Shown one piece after another: positions 9,568-18,926 of a stretch of 64,000 nt of DNA (the first letter of the stretch is position 1; every line of letters starts with the position of its first letter). The notes below the pieces were generated by a model. That model saw nothing but the letters and a program-made list of their open reading frames with translations. It did not search any database and was not told the origin of the DNA. Origin of the DNA: Acinetobacter nectaris CIP 110549 (GTDB lineage: Bacteria; Pseudomonadota; Gammaproteobacteria; Pseudomonadales; Moraxellaceae); assembly GCF_000488215.1 (NCBI RefSeq), contig NZ_KI530712.1, positions 996,881 to 1,060,880 of the forward strand, in the 5' to 3' direction. Both the position numbers and the translations under genes were made by a program.

Positions 9568-10221
9568 ATGACAACAGATCAAATCTTAAACTATGATATC
9601 CAAGAAGAGCGCCTAAATGTTTTAACACATGGCTTAGGTGCTGCAATCGCAATTATTGCAAGCATTCAGCTCATTTTTAAAACATCATTTTTAACAGGTA
9701 CAGGTTGGCTTAGTATTTGGGTATATTGCTTTGGTTTAATCTTCGTACTTTCTAGCTCTACCCTTTACCATTGGTCAAAAACACCAGAAGCAAGAAGATG
9801 GTATAAAAAGCTAGACCATACTGCTATTTACTACTTAATTGCAGGTACATATACACCACTTTTATACCTCAACATCCCAACACCCAAAGCTCATTATATT
9901 TTAATTGCTTTATGGGTCATGACTGCTATTGGCACGCTATTTAAAATATTTTTTGCACATCGTTTTGGAAAAGTATCACTCATTGCCTATATTACAATGG
10001 GATGGTTTGCTGTACTCATGTTTAATGATATGAGAACTTACCTCTCACCTGAATGTCTACAGCTACTTGTTATTGGTGGATTAGCTTATACGATTGGTGC
10101 TATTTTTTATGCACTAAAGAAAATTCGCTATACACATGCAATTTGGCATGTTTTTGTTTTATTAGGTGCAGGTGCCCATTTTCTTGCTATTTATAAATAT
10201 ACGATTCCTCACCATATATAA
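9568..10221 (+). CDS. trhA: Hemolysin III / TrhA family membrane protein
   Basis: Seven-transmembrane protein of the hemolysin III / PAQR-like group, 217 residues from the ATG at 9568 (GTGGAT upstream; an in-frame GTG at 9559 is the alternative). The family signatures are visible: EERLNVLTHGLGA at the N-terminus, SSSTLYHW, LDHTAIYYLIAGTYTPLLY and the final IWHVFVLLGAGAHFLAIY. The scattered conserved His residues are the metal-binding set of the superfamily. E. coli YqfA/TrhA has been linked to membrane energetics; haemolysis itself is doubtful. It stands alone, with a terminator directly behind. Confidence 0.9.
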   Translation: MTTDQILNYDIQEERLNVLTHGLGAAIAIIASIQLIFKTSFLTGTGWLSIWVYCFGLIFVLSSSTLYHWSKTPEARRWYKKLDHTAIYYLIAGTYTPLLYLNIPTPKAHYILIALWVMTAIGTLFKIFFAHRFGKVSLIAYITMGWFAVLMFNDMRTYLSPECLQLLVIGGLAYTIGAIFYALKKIRYTHAIWHVFVLLGAGAHFLAIYKYTIPHHI

Positions 10222-10250
10222 AAAAGGCTATCATTTGATAGCCTTTTTTT
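10221..10250. terminator. Bidirectional terminator between trhA and yggT
   Basis: AAAAAGGCTATC-attt-GATAGCCTTTTTTT. It serves the plus-strand trhA, and with A-rich flanks on the left also the minus-strand yggT, whose stop lies 15 bp to the right. Confidence 0.93.
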
Positions 10251-10264
10251 AAAGTATCTATTTT

Positions 10265-10834
10265 CTATAAACCCGTTAATAGAACTCTTGCAACTTCATT
10301 CATTAAAATTTCGGCAATATATAACGCTAAAAATGCAACCATTGGTGATAAGTCAATCATGCCCATATTTGGCATAATGCGACGAAATGGTGCAAGAAGT
10401 GGCTCTGCAAGTTCTTGTATTACTTCAATATATGGTGATCTAGACTGAGTAAACACAACTACCCAACTTAGAATAATCGTTGCAAAAATAAGATATCGAC
10501 AGATACTAATTAAAGCTTGAATCATAGTTACAAAGGTATAAACCAATAAATACCATGCACTATAGGGAGGAGTGCCTGAGAGATACATCTCAGCAAAGTT
10601 TTTCAATAGGCATAACACGATAAGTAATGCAATTGCTGCAAGATTTACCCTGCCTTTAGCAACAGTTGGAAAAATACGACTAAATGTATCTACAAACTTT
10701 GTCGCCTTCATTGTTGCAAGTACAACTGGATTATATGGATTAACCATCGCCAACTGTATCAAGAACCTGCCAAATATCAATAAAATAACAGCATTCAGTA
10801 AGATGCTAAGAATTTGCGCACTGTTTGCACCCAT
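10265..10834 (-). CDS. yggT: YggT family membrane protein
   Basis: 189-residue integral membrane protein made of two YggT repeats. Each repeat is a hydrophobic pair; the second contains the typical LAEPLLAPFRRIMPNMGMIDLSPMVAF pattern, of which LAPFRRIMP is the hallmark. The function is not established; homologues have been tied to osmotic tolerance and, in other lineages, to membrane-complex assembly. It lies 12 bp after proC on the same strand, the usual arrangement in proteobacteria, so it is probably cotranscribed with tilS-proC. Confidence 0.9.
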   Translation of the reverse strand: MGANSAQILSILLNAVILLIFGRFLIQLAMVNPYNPVVLATMKATKFVDTFSRIFPTVAKGRVNLAAIALLIVLCLLKNFAEMYLSGTPPYSAWYLLVYTFVTMIQALISICRYLIFATIILSWVVVFTQSRSPYIEVIQELAEPLLAPFRRIMPNMGMIDLSPMVAFLALYIAEILMNEVARVLLTGL

Positions 10835-10846
10835 AGATATTATGTC

Positions 10847-11692
10847 CTAACTTGATGATTTGGTACTTTCGCTAAGTCCTTGAGTTAGCGTTTGACTGCA
10901 TTTTTGAGCTGCTGCGAGCGCAGTTTGGATACTTTGAGAAATCGACTCTCTGTCAAATACCTGTAATGCTGCTTCAGTTGCTCCATTTGGAGAAGTTACT
11001 TTCTTACGTAACTCTGCCGGAGAAAACCCACTACTAATTGCCATTTGAGCTGCGCCCAATGCAGTTTGTAGCGTTAATGCTGCCGCTGTCTTCTCATCTA
11101 ACCCCATATTTTTTCCTGCACGAATCATACTTTCCATCATATAGAAAAAGTATGCTGGGCCAGAGCCTGAAATTGCAGTAACTGCGTCTAAGTCACTCTC
11201 AGCTTTAACCCAAATACAAAGCCCTGTCACAGCAAGTATTTTCGCACTAAGGTTTCTATCTACCTCATTCACATCTGCCGATGCAAATATACCATGTGCC
11301 CCTGTCTGAACCAATGCAGGAATATTTGGCATTGCCCTTACAATATTATATGTATTTGTAAGTTGTGCAAGTGTAGAAAGTGATGCACCTGCCACAATCG
11401 ATATAATTAATTTATCTTTAAACAAATTTTTTAATGGCTCTAAAACAGATGCTAGCTCTTGTGGCTTTACTGCAAGAATTACAACGTCAACCCAATACAA
11501 CATATCGGTACTTTCTTTAAAAATACTAATATCTTTTTCTTGGAGAACCTCTCGAACACTTTCGGAAGATTCTGCCACACAAATTTGCTCTCTCGGAAAA
11601 CCATTGACCACAAGCCCCCCAATTAATGCTTGTGCAATGTTACCGCCACCAATAAAACCAATTTTATGATTTAATAATACGTCTATATCCAT
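10847..11692 (-). CDS. proC: Pyrroline-5-carboxylate reductase
   Basis: Last step of proline synthesis: reduces pyrroline-5-carboxylate with NAD(P)H. From the ATG at 11692 the protein has 281 residues, the normal length. The N-terminal Rossmann motif is IGFIGGGNIAQALIGGL; the C-terminal dimer domain has the family signature around AISGSGPAYFFYMMESM and SPNGATEAALQVF. A TTG at 11701 would overlap tilS and is less likely. It starts 2 bp after the tilS stop, so translation is likely coupled, and is followed by yggT. Confidence 0.96.
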   Translation of the reverse strand: MDIDVLLNHKIGFIGGGNIAQALIGGLVVNGFPREQICVAESSESVREVLQEKDISIFKESTDMLYWVDVVILAVKPQELASVLEPLKNLFKDKLIISIVAGASLSTLAQLTNTYNIVRAMPNIPALVQTGAHGIFASADVNEVDRNLSAKILAVTGLCIWVKAESDLDAVTAISGSGPAYFFYMMESMIRAGKNMGLDEKTAAALTLQTALGAAQMAISSGFSPAELRKKVTSPNGATEAALQVFDRESISQSIQTALAAAQKCSQTLTQGLSESTKSSS

Positions 11693-11694
11693 GT

Positions 11695-13062
11695 CTAACA
11701 ATTAGCCTTCAAATTCTTCACAAGTTTTGGCTGCCACCCATTTTTTTCACAATATTTAGACTGTGCCAACCAAAAGCCTTGTGGTGTAAATACCCCTAAA
11801 ATAACATCTTCAAATTGCAGAATTTGTACTCTATGCCTCAACCAAGGAAAAATTTTGGCAGATTGAATCGCTTTTTTAAGAGGCCAGTGACCTACACGAC
11901 CATATAAATGTATTTTTTCGCCATTTATTTTGGCTCTTAAATATAGCTTTTTACCAAGCAAATCAGGACTTAGACCTATTTTTTGCTGCATAGTACATTC
12001 AAAGTTCCCTTGCAGAAGTTTTAACACAGTATTTTTATCTATGATTAGATCTTCTGAAGCGATAATATCAAAACGACTAGACAAATACTCTTTTTCCGTA
12101 AGCTGATATAACTTCCCTTGAAAACGAGTATACCAAAAAGGTGAAACAAATAAGGATGCTTGTGCGTCAGGTCGAGCATCAATTACTTCATGCTGAATAC
12201 GTTTAACAGTATCTAGACTCGGACGATAACCATGATCGCCTTTCATCCAATAAGAAAGTAGCTGTTTTTGCCTTGCTAAAGAAAGTACTAAAAAATTTTC
12301 TAAATCTAATGTGTTATCAGAAATACATGATGCACTATCCATCTTAATTATTTCTTTTAAGATTTCATCAGCATCTTGCATCAACTCTGTTGTACGGCTC
12401 ACTGCCGTTTGCATTTGAGGGAATCTACGCTGAATAACAGGCCAAAGCGTTGCTCTTGCCCAATTACGATCATACTGCTCATCAAAATTTGTAGGATCAT
12501 CTACAAAAGGAATATTTTCTTGTTCTACCCACGTATGCAGCTGTTCTTTAGAAATATTAAGTAATGGTCGCCAAATAGATAATCCCAAACGCCGATCAAT
12601 GGTCTTCATCGCAGATAAGCCACTAATACCCGCACCAGAAAATAAGCGTAGCAATAGAGTCTCAGCTTGATCTTGCTGATGATGGGCTAAAACCAGAATT
12701 TCATGACTATGACAATGTTTTTGAAATGCCCCATAGCGTGCATTTCTAGCTTGCAGCTCTAAATTTCCATCTTGCACAACAACAGATTGTGAAATATAGG
12801 GAATACTATTTTGATGGCAAAATTTTGCCACAAACTCACCCCAACCTTTACTTAAAGACTGTAATTGATGATCTATGTAAATTGCACGTACACGATGGGG
12901 GAAAAGTTTAGAAAATAGATACAGCAGTAGCATGGAATCCATGCCACCACTGCAACCTATAAGGAAATGATGTTTCGGAAAATAAAATTCCGCGTCTGCT
13001 AAGATACAATCCCTGGATTGTCGCTGCCAAACTTCATTAAACGTTGGTAACGTGCTTCGCAT
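11695..13062 (-). CDS. tilS: tRNA(Ile)-lysidine synthase
   Basis: Converts the wobble C34 of the AUA-reading tRNA-Ile to lysidine, using ATP. The PP-loop SGGMDS is at residues 38-43, with [18 protein letters not shown] further on and the C-terminal TilS domain ([32 protein letters not shown]) present; 455 residues. The only sensible start is ATG 13062, because no other ATG, GTG or TTG occurs before the PP-loop. That start lies 64 nt inside the end of accA, an unusually long same-strand overlap, so translational coupling is expected. Confidence 0.93.
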   Translation of the reverse strand: MRSTLPTFNEVWQRQSRDCILADAEFYFPKHHFLIGCSGGMDSMLLLYLFSKLFPHRVRAIYIDHQLQSLSKGWGEFVAKFCHQNSIPYISQSVVVQDGNLELQARNARYGAFQKHCHSHEILVLAHHQQDQAETLLLRLFSGAGISGLSAMKTIDRRLGLSIWRPLLNISKEQLHTWVEQENIPFVDDPTNFDEQYDRNWARATLWPVIQRRFPQMQTAVSRTTELMQDADEILKEIIKMDSASCISDNTLDLENFLVLSLARQKQLLSYWMKGDHGYRPSLDTVKRIQHEVIDARPDAQASLFVSPFWYTRFQGKLYQLTEKEYLSSRFDIIASEDLIIDKNTVLKLLQGNFECTMQQKIGLSPDLLGKKLYLRAKINGEKIHLYGRVGHWPLKKAIQSAKIFPWLRHRVQILQFEDVILGVFTPQGFWLAQSKYCEKNGWQPKLVKNLKANC

Positions 13063-13823
13063 CTTTCATCAGCATCCATTGGTTGTAACTCAGCTAAAGT
13101 TTGGTTTAGAACCTCTTTCAAACTTTGCATCACTTGTTCAACATTAAGATGAGCACCTTCCCCCTCATCTATAACATGTTCAACAATTCCCATTTTCACA
13201 AGCTTATCTGCTGTTAGTGCCAATGCTTCACTTGCTTGCTCTGCTTTTTCTGCTGTTTTCCATAGAATAGAAGCACAGCCTTCTGGAGAAATTACAGAAT
13301 AAATACTGTGTGAAAGCATAATTACACGGTCGGCAACACCAATACCTAATGCACCACCTGAACCACCTTCACCCAATACTGTTGCAATTACAGGTACTTT
13401 TAAGCTAGCAAGCTGTGCAAGACTTGTCGCAATTGCTTCCGCTTGTCCGCGTTCCTCTGCACCAATACCTGGGTAAGCACCCATTGTGTCAATAAATGTT
13501 AATACAGGTAGGTTAAAGCGCTCTGCTAAGTCTAAAAGACGCTGAGACTTACGATAACCTTCAGGGTTACACATACCAAAATTATGCTGTAAACGTTCTC
13601 TTGTTGAACGACCACGGTGTTGACCAACAACCATGACAGGTTTTCCATCAAAACGAGCTAAACCGCCAACCATTGCACCATCATCACCAAATAAGCGATC
13701 GCCGTGTAAGGTATCAAAGTCTTCAAAAAGCTCATTGGCATAATCTAAAAACTGTGGACGTTCTGGATGACGTGCAATTTGCACTGTTTTCCATGCTTTC
13801 GTTTGAGCCGATTTATTTTTCAT
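12999..13823 (-). CDS. accA: Acetyl-CoA carboxylase carboxyltransferase subunit alpha
   Basis: Alpha subunit of the carboxyltransferase that makes malonyl-CoA, committing carbon to fatty acid synthesis; works with AccD. The 274 residues contain the crotonase-like core: [38 protein letters not shown] and [14 protein letters not shown]. It is shorter at the N-terminus than the E. coli protein (~319), which is normal for Acinetobacter. Its 3' end is overlapped by tilS. Upstream is ppx on the same strand with a 35-bp gap, so a ppx-accA-tilS-proC-yggT transcript is plausible. Confidence 0.97.
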   Translation of the reverse strand: MKNKSAQTKAWKTVQIARHPERPQFLDYANELFEDFDTLHGDRLFGDDGAMVGGLARFDGKPVMVVGQHRGRSTRERLQHNFGMCNPEGYRKSQRLLDLAERFNLPVLTFIDTMGAYPGIGAEERGQAEAIATSLAQLASLKVPVIATVLGEGGSGGALGIGVADRVIMLSHSIYSVISPEGCASILWKTAEKAEQASEALALTADKLVKMGIVEHVIDEGEGAHLNVEQVMQSLKEVLNQTLAELQPMDADERCEARYQRLMKFGSDNPGIVS

Positions 13824-13858
13824 AGGTCGAATATTATCCTTAAATTAACTAAATCGAG

Positions 13859-15379
13859 TTAATCGATAAATTTTTCCGACTGAATGATCAAATCAATGTC
13901 CCAATGCTTAAATTGCGTTTGCTCATCATGCAGATCTGCAACCAGTAATGGCCATTGTTTCGCATCGCCAGAAACAGTGAGTTGCCATTGTTGCTCATTC
14001 AATACCTTCAATTCAATGGCAGGAAGCATCTCATCGCTACGACTATGATTTAGTAAAACTGCTAAACGAAGTAATAAGCACAGATAAACAAGTGACATAC
14101 TACCTGCTTTTAGCGTTTCATTTTTTGCTTCATTTTTAATCTTACGACGGTGGTGAGCAACAAGTTCAGACAAATGGTTCTGATCAATTTGCGAGAAACC
14201 AGGAATATCTGAGTGTTGTAGTAAATATGCACCATGACGGTGATAACCACCATGACTAATCGCTAAACCAATTTCATGCAAATAAGCTGCGCGTCTTAGT
14301 AAGTCACTGTCTTCATTCGTTAAATTCAGAGATTCTTGTACATTATCAAACAAATGTTGTGCTGTTTTTACAACTCGCTCTGCTTGTTTTACATCCGCAC
14401 CATAACGTCCTACTAAAGCCTGAACACTACGATCTCGAATATCTTCATGTTTAAATCGACCCAATAAGTCGTACATGACACCTTCTCTTAATGCACCATC
14501 AGAGAACATTAAGCGATCAATTTCCATGACTTCAAAAATTGCATAGAGAATTGCAAGCCCAGCTGGCAAAACTGCTCGTCTATCTTCTTTTAACCCATCA
14601 AAATCTAAGTCCGAAACGTGTTTATATTTTAGAAGCTTATCTTTTAATTTCTCTAAACCTTCACGCGTAATACTTTCTTGTTCATCACTCAGCCCCATAT
14701 TAATCATAATTTGGCGACAAGCTTTAATTGTACCGCTCGAACCAACAGCCGTATCCCAGCCCTCAGCACGGTATACATTTGCAATTGCTGTTAATTCTTT
14801 ACATGCAGCAACAAATGCTTTTTGGAAATTCTTATGTGAAATATCACCATTTGCAAAGAAACGGTTGGTAAAAACAACACATCCCATTTGCAATGACTCG
14901 GTATGTATTGGTTCAAACTCTTCACCAATAATAAACTCAGTTGAGCCACCGCCAATATCAACGACTAAACGACGACCACCGTTTGCCATAGTATGGGAAA
15001 CACCCAAATAGATTAATCTTGCTTCTTCTCTACCAGCAATAATTTCAATAGGCTTTGGTAAAATTTCAGCAGCTTTTTGCATAAACTCATGGCCATTTTT
15101 TGCTTGGCGCAATGCATTCGTTGCAACAATACGCAATCTATTTGGCTGTACCGAACTTAGACGTCCAACAAAACGTGCCAAACATGCCAGTCCACGCTGT
15201 TGCGCTGCTTCTGTTAAATTTTCATCTTCATCCAATCCAGCAGCTAATTGTACTTTTTCTGACATGGACACTACTTTTTTTACTTCACCGTGATCAACAC
15301 GTGCGATCGCTAAGTGAAAACTATTAGATCCCATATCAATTGCTGCTAGCAATTCCTCATCTATCAGAAAATCGGACAT
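13859..15379 (-). CDS. ppx: Exopolyphosphatase / guanosine pentaphosphatase family
   Basis: 506-residue Ppx/GppA phosphatase, removing terminal phosphates from polyphosphate or converting pppGpp to ppGpp. The ASKHA-fold phosphate loops are visible: AAIDMGSNSFHLAIARVD near the N-terminus, LVVDIGGGSTEFIIGE and VGSSGTIKACRQ. The C-terminal HD-like helical domain follows (HEIGLAISHGGYHRHGAYL). Length matches Ppx better than GppA, but the sequence alone does not settle the substrate. ATG at 15379. It probably opens the operon that runs on to accA. Confidence 0.9.
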   Translation of the reverse strand: MSDFLIDEELLAAIDMGSNSFHLAIARVDHGEVKKVVSMSEKVQLAAGLDEDENLTEAAQQRGLACLARFVGRLSSVQPNRLRIVATNALRQAKNGHEFMQKAAEILPKPIEIIAGREEARLIYLGVSHTMANGGRRLVVDIGGGSTEFIIGEEFEPIHTESLQMGCVVFTNRFFANGDISHKNFQKAFVAACKELTAIANVYRAEGWDTAVGSSGTIKACRQIMINMGLSDEQESITREGLEKLKDKLLKYKHVSDLDFDGLKEDRRAVLPAGLAILYAIFEVMEIDRLMFSDGALREGVMYDLLGRFKHEDIRDRSVQALVGRYGADVKQAERVVKTAQHLFDNVQESLNLTNEDSDLLRRAAYLHEIGLAISHGGYHRHGAYLLQHSDIPGFSQIDQNHLSELVAHHRRKIKNEAKNETLKAGSMSLVYLCLLLRLAVLLNHSRSDEMLPAIELKVLNEQQWQLTVSGDAKQWPLLVADLHDEQTQFKHWDIDLIIQSEKFID

Positions 15380-15568
15380 CGTGCAAAAAAACTCAAAATG
15401 AATTGTTACTTAGAGTAATCCACTCTCTTTAGATTGAAAAGTGCTTTTGCGATGCAAAATCATGTTTTTTACTCTTTATTCGATAGTTCAGAGTAATAAA
15501 ATATATCGTTAATCCCTGTTAGACAGATAACTTTTAACCCATTAAAGTCATATTAAATAACTATACGC

Positions 15569-15598
15569 TTGAAAATTGCTGTGTAATACTTATATATA
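15569..15598 (+). promoter_or_regulatory. Putative sigma-70 promoter of trxA
   Basis: TTGAAA (15569-15574) and a TATATATA run (15591-15598), giving 16-18 bp spacing, lie about 35 bp ahead of the thioredoxin start. It is the only good candidate between ppx and trxA. Confidence 0.6.
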
Positions 15599-15631
15599 AC
15601 CACAGCAATAAAACTAATCTGGAGTCATTCG

Positions 15632-15955
15632 ATGTCAAACCTTGTAAACACAACAGATGCCGACTTTAAAGCAGATGTTCTTGAATCTGAAACACCTGTA
15701 CTTGTAGACTTTTGGGCTGCTTGGTGTGGTCCATGTAAAGCTATCGCACCTGTACTTGAAGATTTATCTCGTGAATACGATGGTAAAGTAAAAATTGTAA
15801 AAGTGGATGTAACAAACTGCGAAGAAACAGCAGTAAACTACAATATCCGTAATATTCCTGCACTTTTACTCTTTAAAGATGGTGAAGTTGTTGCCCAACA
15901 AGTAGGCGCTGTGCCACGCTCAAAACTAGCTTCATTCATTGACGAAAATATTTAA
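15632..15955 (+). CDS. trxA: Thioredoxin 1
   Basis: Small cytosolic dithiol/disulfide oxidoreductase kept reduced by thioredoxin reductase. 107 residues, standard length, with active site W31-C-G-P-C35, the cis-Pro segment NIRNIPALLLF and the helix KLASFIDENI at the end. ATG at 15632 follows CTGGAG. A terminator lies right after the gene and Rho follows, the same neighbour pair seen in E. coli. Confidence 0.97.
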   Translation: MSNLVNTTDADFKADVLESETPVLVDFWAAWCGPCKAIAPVLEDLSREYDGKVKIVKVDVTNCEETAVNYNIRNIPALLLFKDGEVVAQQVGAVPRSKLASFIDENI

Positions 15956-15970
15956 TCTGCGATAACCATA

Positions 15971-16000
15971 AATACGCCATCAATTTGGCGTATTTATTTT
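15971..16000 (+). terminator. Terminator after trxA
   Basis: AATACGCCA-tcaat-TTGGCGTATT stem followed by TATTTT, 15 bp after the stop codon. It separates trxA from the rho promoter just downstream. Confidence 0.85.
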
Positions 16001-16009
16001 CTTAAAAAA

Positions 16010-16038
16010 TTGACAATTAATGCTCAGTCACTTATATT
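16010..16038 (+). promoter_or_regulatory. Strong sigma-70 promoter of rho
   Basis: TTGACA (16010-16015), 17-bp spacer, TATATT (16033-16038): a perfect -35 and a good -10. Transcription would start near 16045, leaving an untranslated leader of about 225 nt before the Rho ATG. Confidence 0.85.
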
Positions 16039-16122
16039 TTAACTCTAAGAAAGATGCAGCAACAAAATTCGCTACACTTTTTCTGAAAAGATACAACACA
16101 TAAGATCGCCGTTCGGCAAAGC

Positions 16123-16151
16123 AATTGTTTAATTTTCTCTTCAAAACAATT
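16123..16151 (+). promoter_or_regulatory. Stem-loop in the rho leader
   Basis: Arms AATTGTTT (16123-16130) and AAACAATT (16144-16151) enclose a C/T-rich loop (AATTTTCTCTTCA). Rho genes are commonly autoregulated through Rho-dependent termination in their leader. A pyrimidine-rich, weakly structured leader fits that, but this is inference. Confidence 0.45.
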
Positions 16152-16269
16152 AACCAGATTTCTGCGTTTGTATTGTGCAAAAGAAACTGCTCAATGCTTT
16201 GTGCATTTGGTCGAATCTTACATCTATTCTATTTTTGACTCCGATGCTCTTATCTATATTGAACCACCT

Positions 16270-17532
16270 ATGAATTTAACTGAACTCAAGAAAAAACCGA
16301 TTGGCGAACTCATTAAAATTGCAGAGTTCATGGGCCTTGAGGGGATGGCACGTAACCGTAAACAAGATATTATTTTTGCTATTCTGAAGCGCCATGCAAT
16401 GAATGGGGAAGAGATTTTTGGTGACGGTGTTTTAGAAATTCTTTCTGATGGTTTCGGATTTTTACGTTCAGCGGCAGGATCGTATCTTGCAGGACCTGAT
16501 GATATCTATGTAAGCCCCTCTCAAATTCGTCGTTTCAATTTACGTACTGGCGACACAATTGCCGGAACAATTCGCCCACCAAAAGAAGGCGAACGTTATT
16601 TTGCACTATTAAAAGTAAATCAAATTAACTACGACACACCTGAAAATTCACGTAATAAAATTTTATTTGAAAACTTAACACCACTCTTCCCCACTGAACA
16701 ATTAGTGATGGAACTTGGTAATGGTTCAAGTGAAGACTTAACAGCGCGTGTTGTCGACCTTATTGCACCTATTGGTAAAGGTCAACGTTCTATTATTGTT
16801 GCACCACCTAAAGCTGGTAAAACCATGTTATTACAAAACATGGCGCAATCAATTATACGTAACAACCCTGAAGTATTCCTTATCGTTTTACTTATTGACG
16901 AACGCCCTGAAGAAGTTACAGAAATGGAACGCAGTGTTCGTGGTGAAGTCGTGGCATCTACATTTGACGAATCGCCTGCGCGCCATGTTCAAGTTGCAGA
17001 AATGGTCATTGAAAAGGCAAAACGCCTTGTAGAACACAAGAAAGATGTTGTTATCTTACTTGACTCTATTACTCGTCTTGCTCGTGCATATAACACTGTT
17101 ATCCCATCATCTGGCAAAGTACTCACAGGTGGTGTAGATGCTCATGCTCTTGAACGTCCAAAGCGTTTCTTTGGTGCTGCTCGTAATATCGAAGAAGGTG
17201 GCTCTTTAACCATCATTTCTACTGCACTGATTGAAACAGGCAGTAAAATGGATGAAGTGATTTACGAAGAATTCAAAGGTACAGGTAACCAAGAAATTAT
17301 ACTTGATCGCCGTATTGCTGAAAAACGTGTATTCCCTGCCATGAACATGAAAAAATCAGGTACACGTCGTGAAGAGCGACTCATGGGTGAAGACAACCTT
17401 CGTAAAGTTTGGATTCTACGTAAACTTCTACATCCTATGGATGAATTGAATGCAATTGAGTTCTTGCTTGATCGTATGAAAGAAACAAAAACAAATGACG
17501 ATTTCTTTGAACAAATGAAACGTAAACAATAG
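16270..17532 (+). CDS. rho: Transcription termination factor Rho
   Basis: Hexameric RNA-dependent ATPase/helicase that ends transcription. 420 residues from ATG 16270 ([10 protein letters not shown]), the same length as E. coli Rho. Domains: N-terminal helical domain (~1-47), cold-shock-like RNA-binding domain with RNP1 GFGFLR at 61-66, then the RecA-like core with Walker A PKAGKT (180-185), Walker [17 protein letters not shown] and R-loop [13 protein letters not shown]. The frame is also open upstream to a TTG at 16168, but that extension has no Rho homology. No Shine-Dalgarno is visible before 16270 (ATTGAACCACCT), which is odd for such a gene. Confidence 0.97.
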   Translation: MNLTELKKKPIGELIKIAEFMGLEGMARNRKQDIIFAILKRHAMNGEEIFGDGVLEILSDGFGFLRSAAGSYLAGPDDIYVSPSQIRRFNLRTGDTIAGTIRPPKEGERYFALLKVNQINYDTPENSRNKILFENLTPLFPTEQLVMELGNGSSEDLTARVVDLIAPIGKGQRSIIVAPPKAGKTMLLQNMAQSIIRNNPEVFLIVLLIDERPEEVTEMERSVRGEVVASTFDESPARHVQVAEMVIEKAKRLVEHKKDVVILLDSITRLARAYNTVIPSSGKVLTGGVDAHALERPKRFFGAARNIEEGGSLTIISTALIETGSKMDEVIYEEFKGTGNQEIILDRRIAEKRVFPAMNMKKSGTRREERLMGEDNLRKVWILRKLLHPMDELNAIEFLLDRMKETKTNDDFFEQMKRKQ

Positions 17533-17541
17533 TCTTACAAT

Positions 17542-17568
17542 AAAGCCTCACTTCTTGTGGGGCTTTTA
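17542..17568 (+). terminator. Terminator after rho
   Basis: AAAGCC-t-CAC-ttctt-GTG-g-GGCTTTTATTT hairpin, 10 bp past the stop. Confidence 0.85.
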
Positions 17569-18042
17569 TTTAATAAGCTCACTATAATTAAACAATAGAA
17601 TTTCAAATAGGATAGTTTTTTATTATACCTAAGATACTGATATTCAGATTTAATTTTTATAGTTATAGAAATACTACCCCTTACTTTTATTACATAAAAT
17701 AACAAACTATATTGATTTTAAAAAATACCATTATCCTAGTTATAGATAAGCTTTTCTTATTATCGAAAAACCCCCTATTTTTAAGTAACTTAATCGACAA
17801 TTACTTCAATATAAGTTGAATATTTGATTGTTATTTTCTGTTAAAAAAACAACGTTTTTTGATCATTTTTTCGTTTTTTTTAAACATACCTAGTAGTAAT
17901 TAAATAAGCTCAGTGATAGCATACACGCATGCCAGTTAACTTGCTCCGTGCGTTGTTACCTATCGAAAACGTATAGGGATAATAAAAGCTTAAACAAGTT
18001 AGCGTTGGTTTTTTTTCTCTATTATTTTATGAGAGTGATGCC
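17569..18042. other. AT-rich intergenic region between rho and the lipoprotein gene
   Basis: About 475 bp without a credible reading frame. The left two thirds are extremely AT-rich with long T and A runs (17842-17885). From about 17905 the base composition rises (AAGCTCAGTGATAGCATAC, GTTGTTACCTATCGAAAACG) and GATAAT at 17978-17983 could be a -10 element for the lipoprotein. The change in composition suggests the right-hand 130 bp is a transcribed 5' leader. An RNA gene cannot be shown. Confidence 0.35.
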
Positions 18043-18240
18043 ATGTTATTCAAAAAATTCGCTATCGTAGCTGCTGTTGCTACAACTTTAGCTTTCGTTG
18101 GTTGTGCTAAGAAAGAAGCTCCTGCTGCTGATACTGCTGCTGCTTCTGATGCCGCTGCTTCTGCAACTGCTGCTGCTTCTGACGCTGCTTCTCAAGCGAC
18201 TGCTGCTGCTTCTGACGCTGCACCTGCTGCTGCTCAATAA
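18043..18240 (+). CDS. Small alanine-rich lipoprotein
   Basis: 65-residue product with a signal segment and lipobox-like end (TLAFVGC, Cys at 21), followed only by Ala/Ser/Asp/Thr/Gln: near-repeats of AAASDAAASAT and AAASDAASQAT. The ribosome site GAGAGTG precedes ATG 18043 and a strong terminator follows, so it is a real transcript unit. The codons are GCT-heavy, making a DNA-level repeat (GCTGCTGCTTCTGA). By build it resembles the short envelope lipoproteins rich in Ala, such as Lpp-like helices, but no homology can be asserted. The Phe at -3 of the lipobox is not ideal. Confidence 0.72.
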   Translation: MLFKKFAIVAAVATTLAFVGCAKKEAPAADTAAASDAAASATAAASDAASQATAAASDAAPAAAQ

Positions 18241-18260
18241 TTCGAGTATCTTGAATTATA

Positions 18261-18288
18261 AAAGAGAGAGCTTTTGCTCTCTTTTTTT
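18261..18288 (+). terminator. Terminator after the small lipoprotein gene
   Basis: AGAGAGC-tttt-GCTCTCT stem followed by T-run (18282-18288), 25 bp after the stop. Confidence 0.92.
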
Positions 18289-18303
18289 ATAGGCAAAATA
18301 AAT

Positions 18304-18894
18304 ATGAATCTTGCACTATTTGATTTCGACGAAACAATTACATCTAGAGATACTTTTGGACCTTTCCTAAAATCCACAGCCAATAGAACTAAGCAATACC
18401 TTACTATACTAAAGCTTAGCCCCTACTTCATTGGCTTCAAATTAAAATATATCAGTGACAAAAGATTTCGTACAAAACTCTGTTATACAGCTTTCAAAGA
18501 CTATCCTCAAAGCACCTTAACTCATATCGCTGACTCTTTTGCACATGAATATTTAAATACCGTTATTTTACCTCACGCACTCAACCGTATCCAATGGCAT
18601 CTATCACAGGGAGATCGAGTTGTTGTTGTCTCATCATCACTAGATATTTACCTGAAACCATGGTGTAAACAATATAGTTTGGATCTCATCTGTAATGAGC
18701 TAGAATGCATAAATTCAAGATATACAGGTAAATTAGTTGGTGGTGATTGTGGCGGTATTGATAAGGCTATACGCATTCAAAATAAATATAATCTATCCGA
18801 CTACCAAACCATATATGCTTATGGTGACTCTCCCAATGATTTAGCAATGCTAGAACTTGCAGATATAAAGTTTTATCAATGGCGTCGTCTATAA
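18304..18894 (+). CDS. HAD-superfamily subfamily IB hydrolase (phosphatase)
   Basis: 196-residue phosphatase of the HAD-IB group related to phosphoserine phosphatase. Motif I is FDFDETIT (nucleophile Asp pair), motif II VVSSSLDIYLKPW, and the final motif YAYGDSPNDLAML carries the Mg-binding aspartates. Start taken at ATG 18304 (MNLALFDFDET); reading from 18274 would place the start inside the upstream terminator. The substrate is unknown. It converges on ihfA with a shared terminator. Confidence 0.85.
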   Translation: MNLALFDFDETITSRDTFGPFLKSTANRTKQYLTILKLSPYFIGFKLKYISDKRFRTKLCYTAFKDYPQSTLTHIADSFAHEYLNTVILPHALNRIQWHLSQGDRVVVVSSSLDIYLKPWCKQYSLDLICNELECINSRYTGKLVGGDCGGIDKAIRIQNKYNLSDYQTIYAYGDSPNDLAMLELADIKFYQWRRL

Positions 18895-18926
18895 AAAAAC
18901 CCCCAGAATATTTGGGGGTTTTATTT
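18894..18926. terminator. Bidirectional terminator between the HAD gene and ihfA
   Basis: CCCCCA-gaatatt-TGGGGG stem with A6 on the left and TTTTATTTT on the right; ends both convergent genes. Confidence 0.92.

Noticed and set aside
16168..16269. N-terminal extension of Rho by 34 residues from a TTG
   Set aside because: Standard Rho begins MNLTELKK at 16270 and gives 420 residues; the extension has no Rho similarity, only an upstream TTG and no ribosome site.
18098..18292. Leucine-rich 64-codon frame
   Set aside because: Shifted reading of the GCT-rich lipoprotein gene; runs through the terminator.
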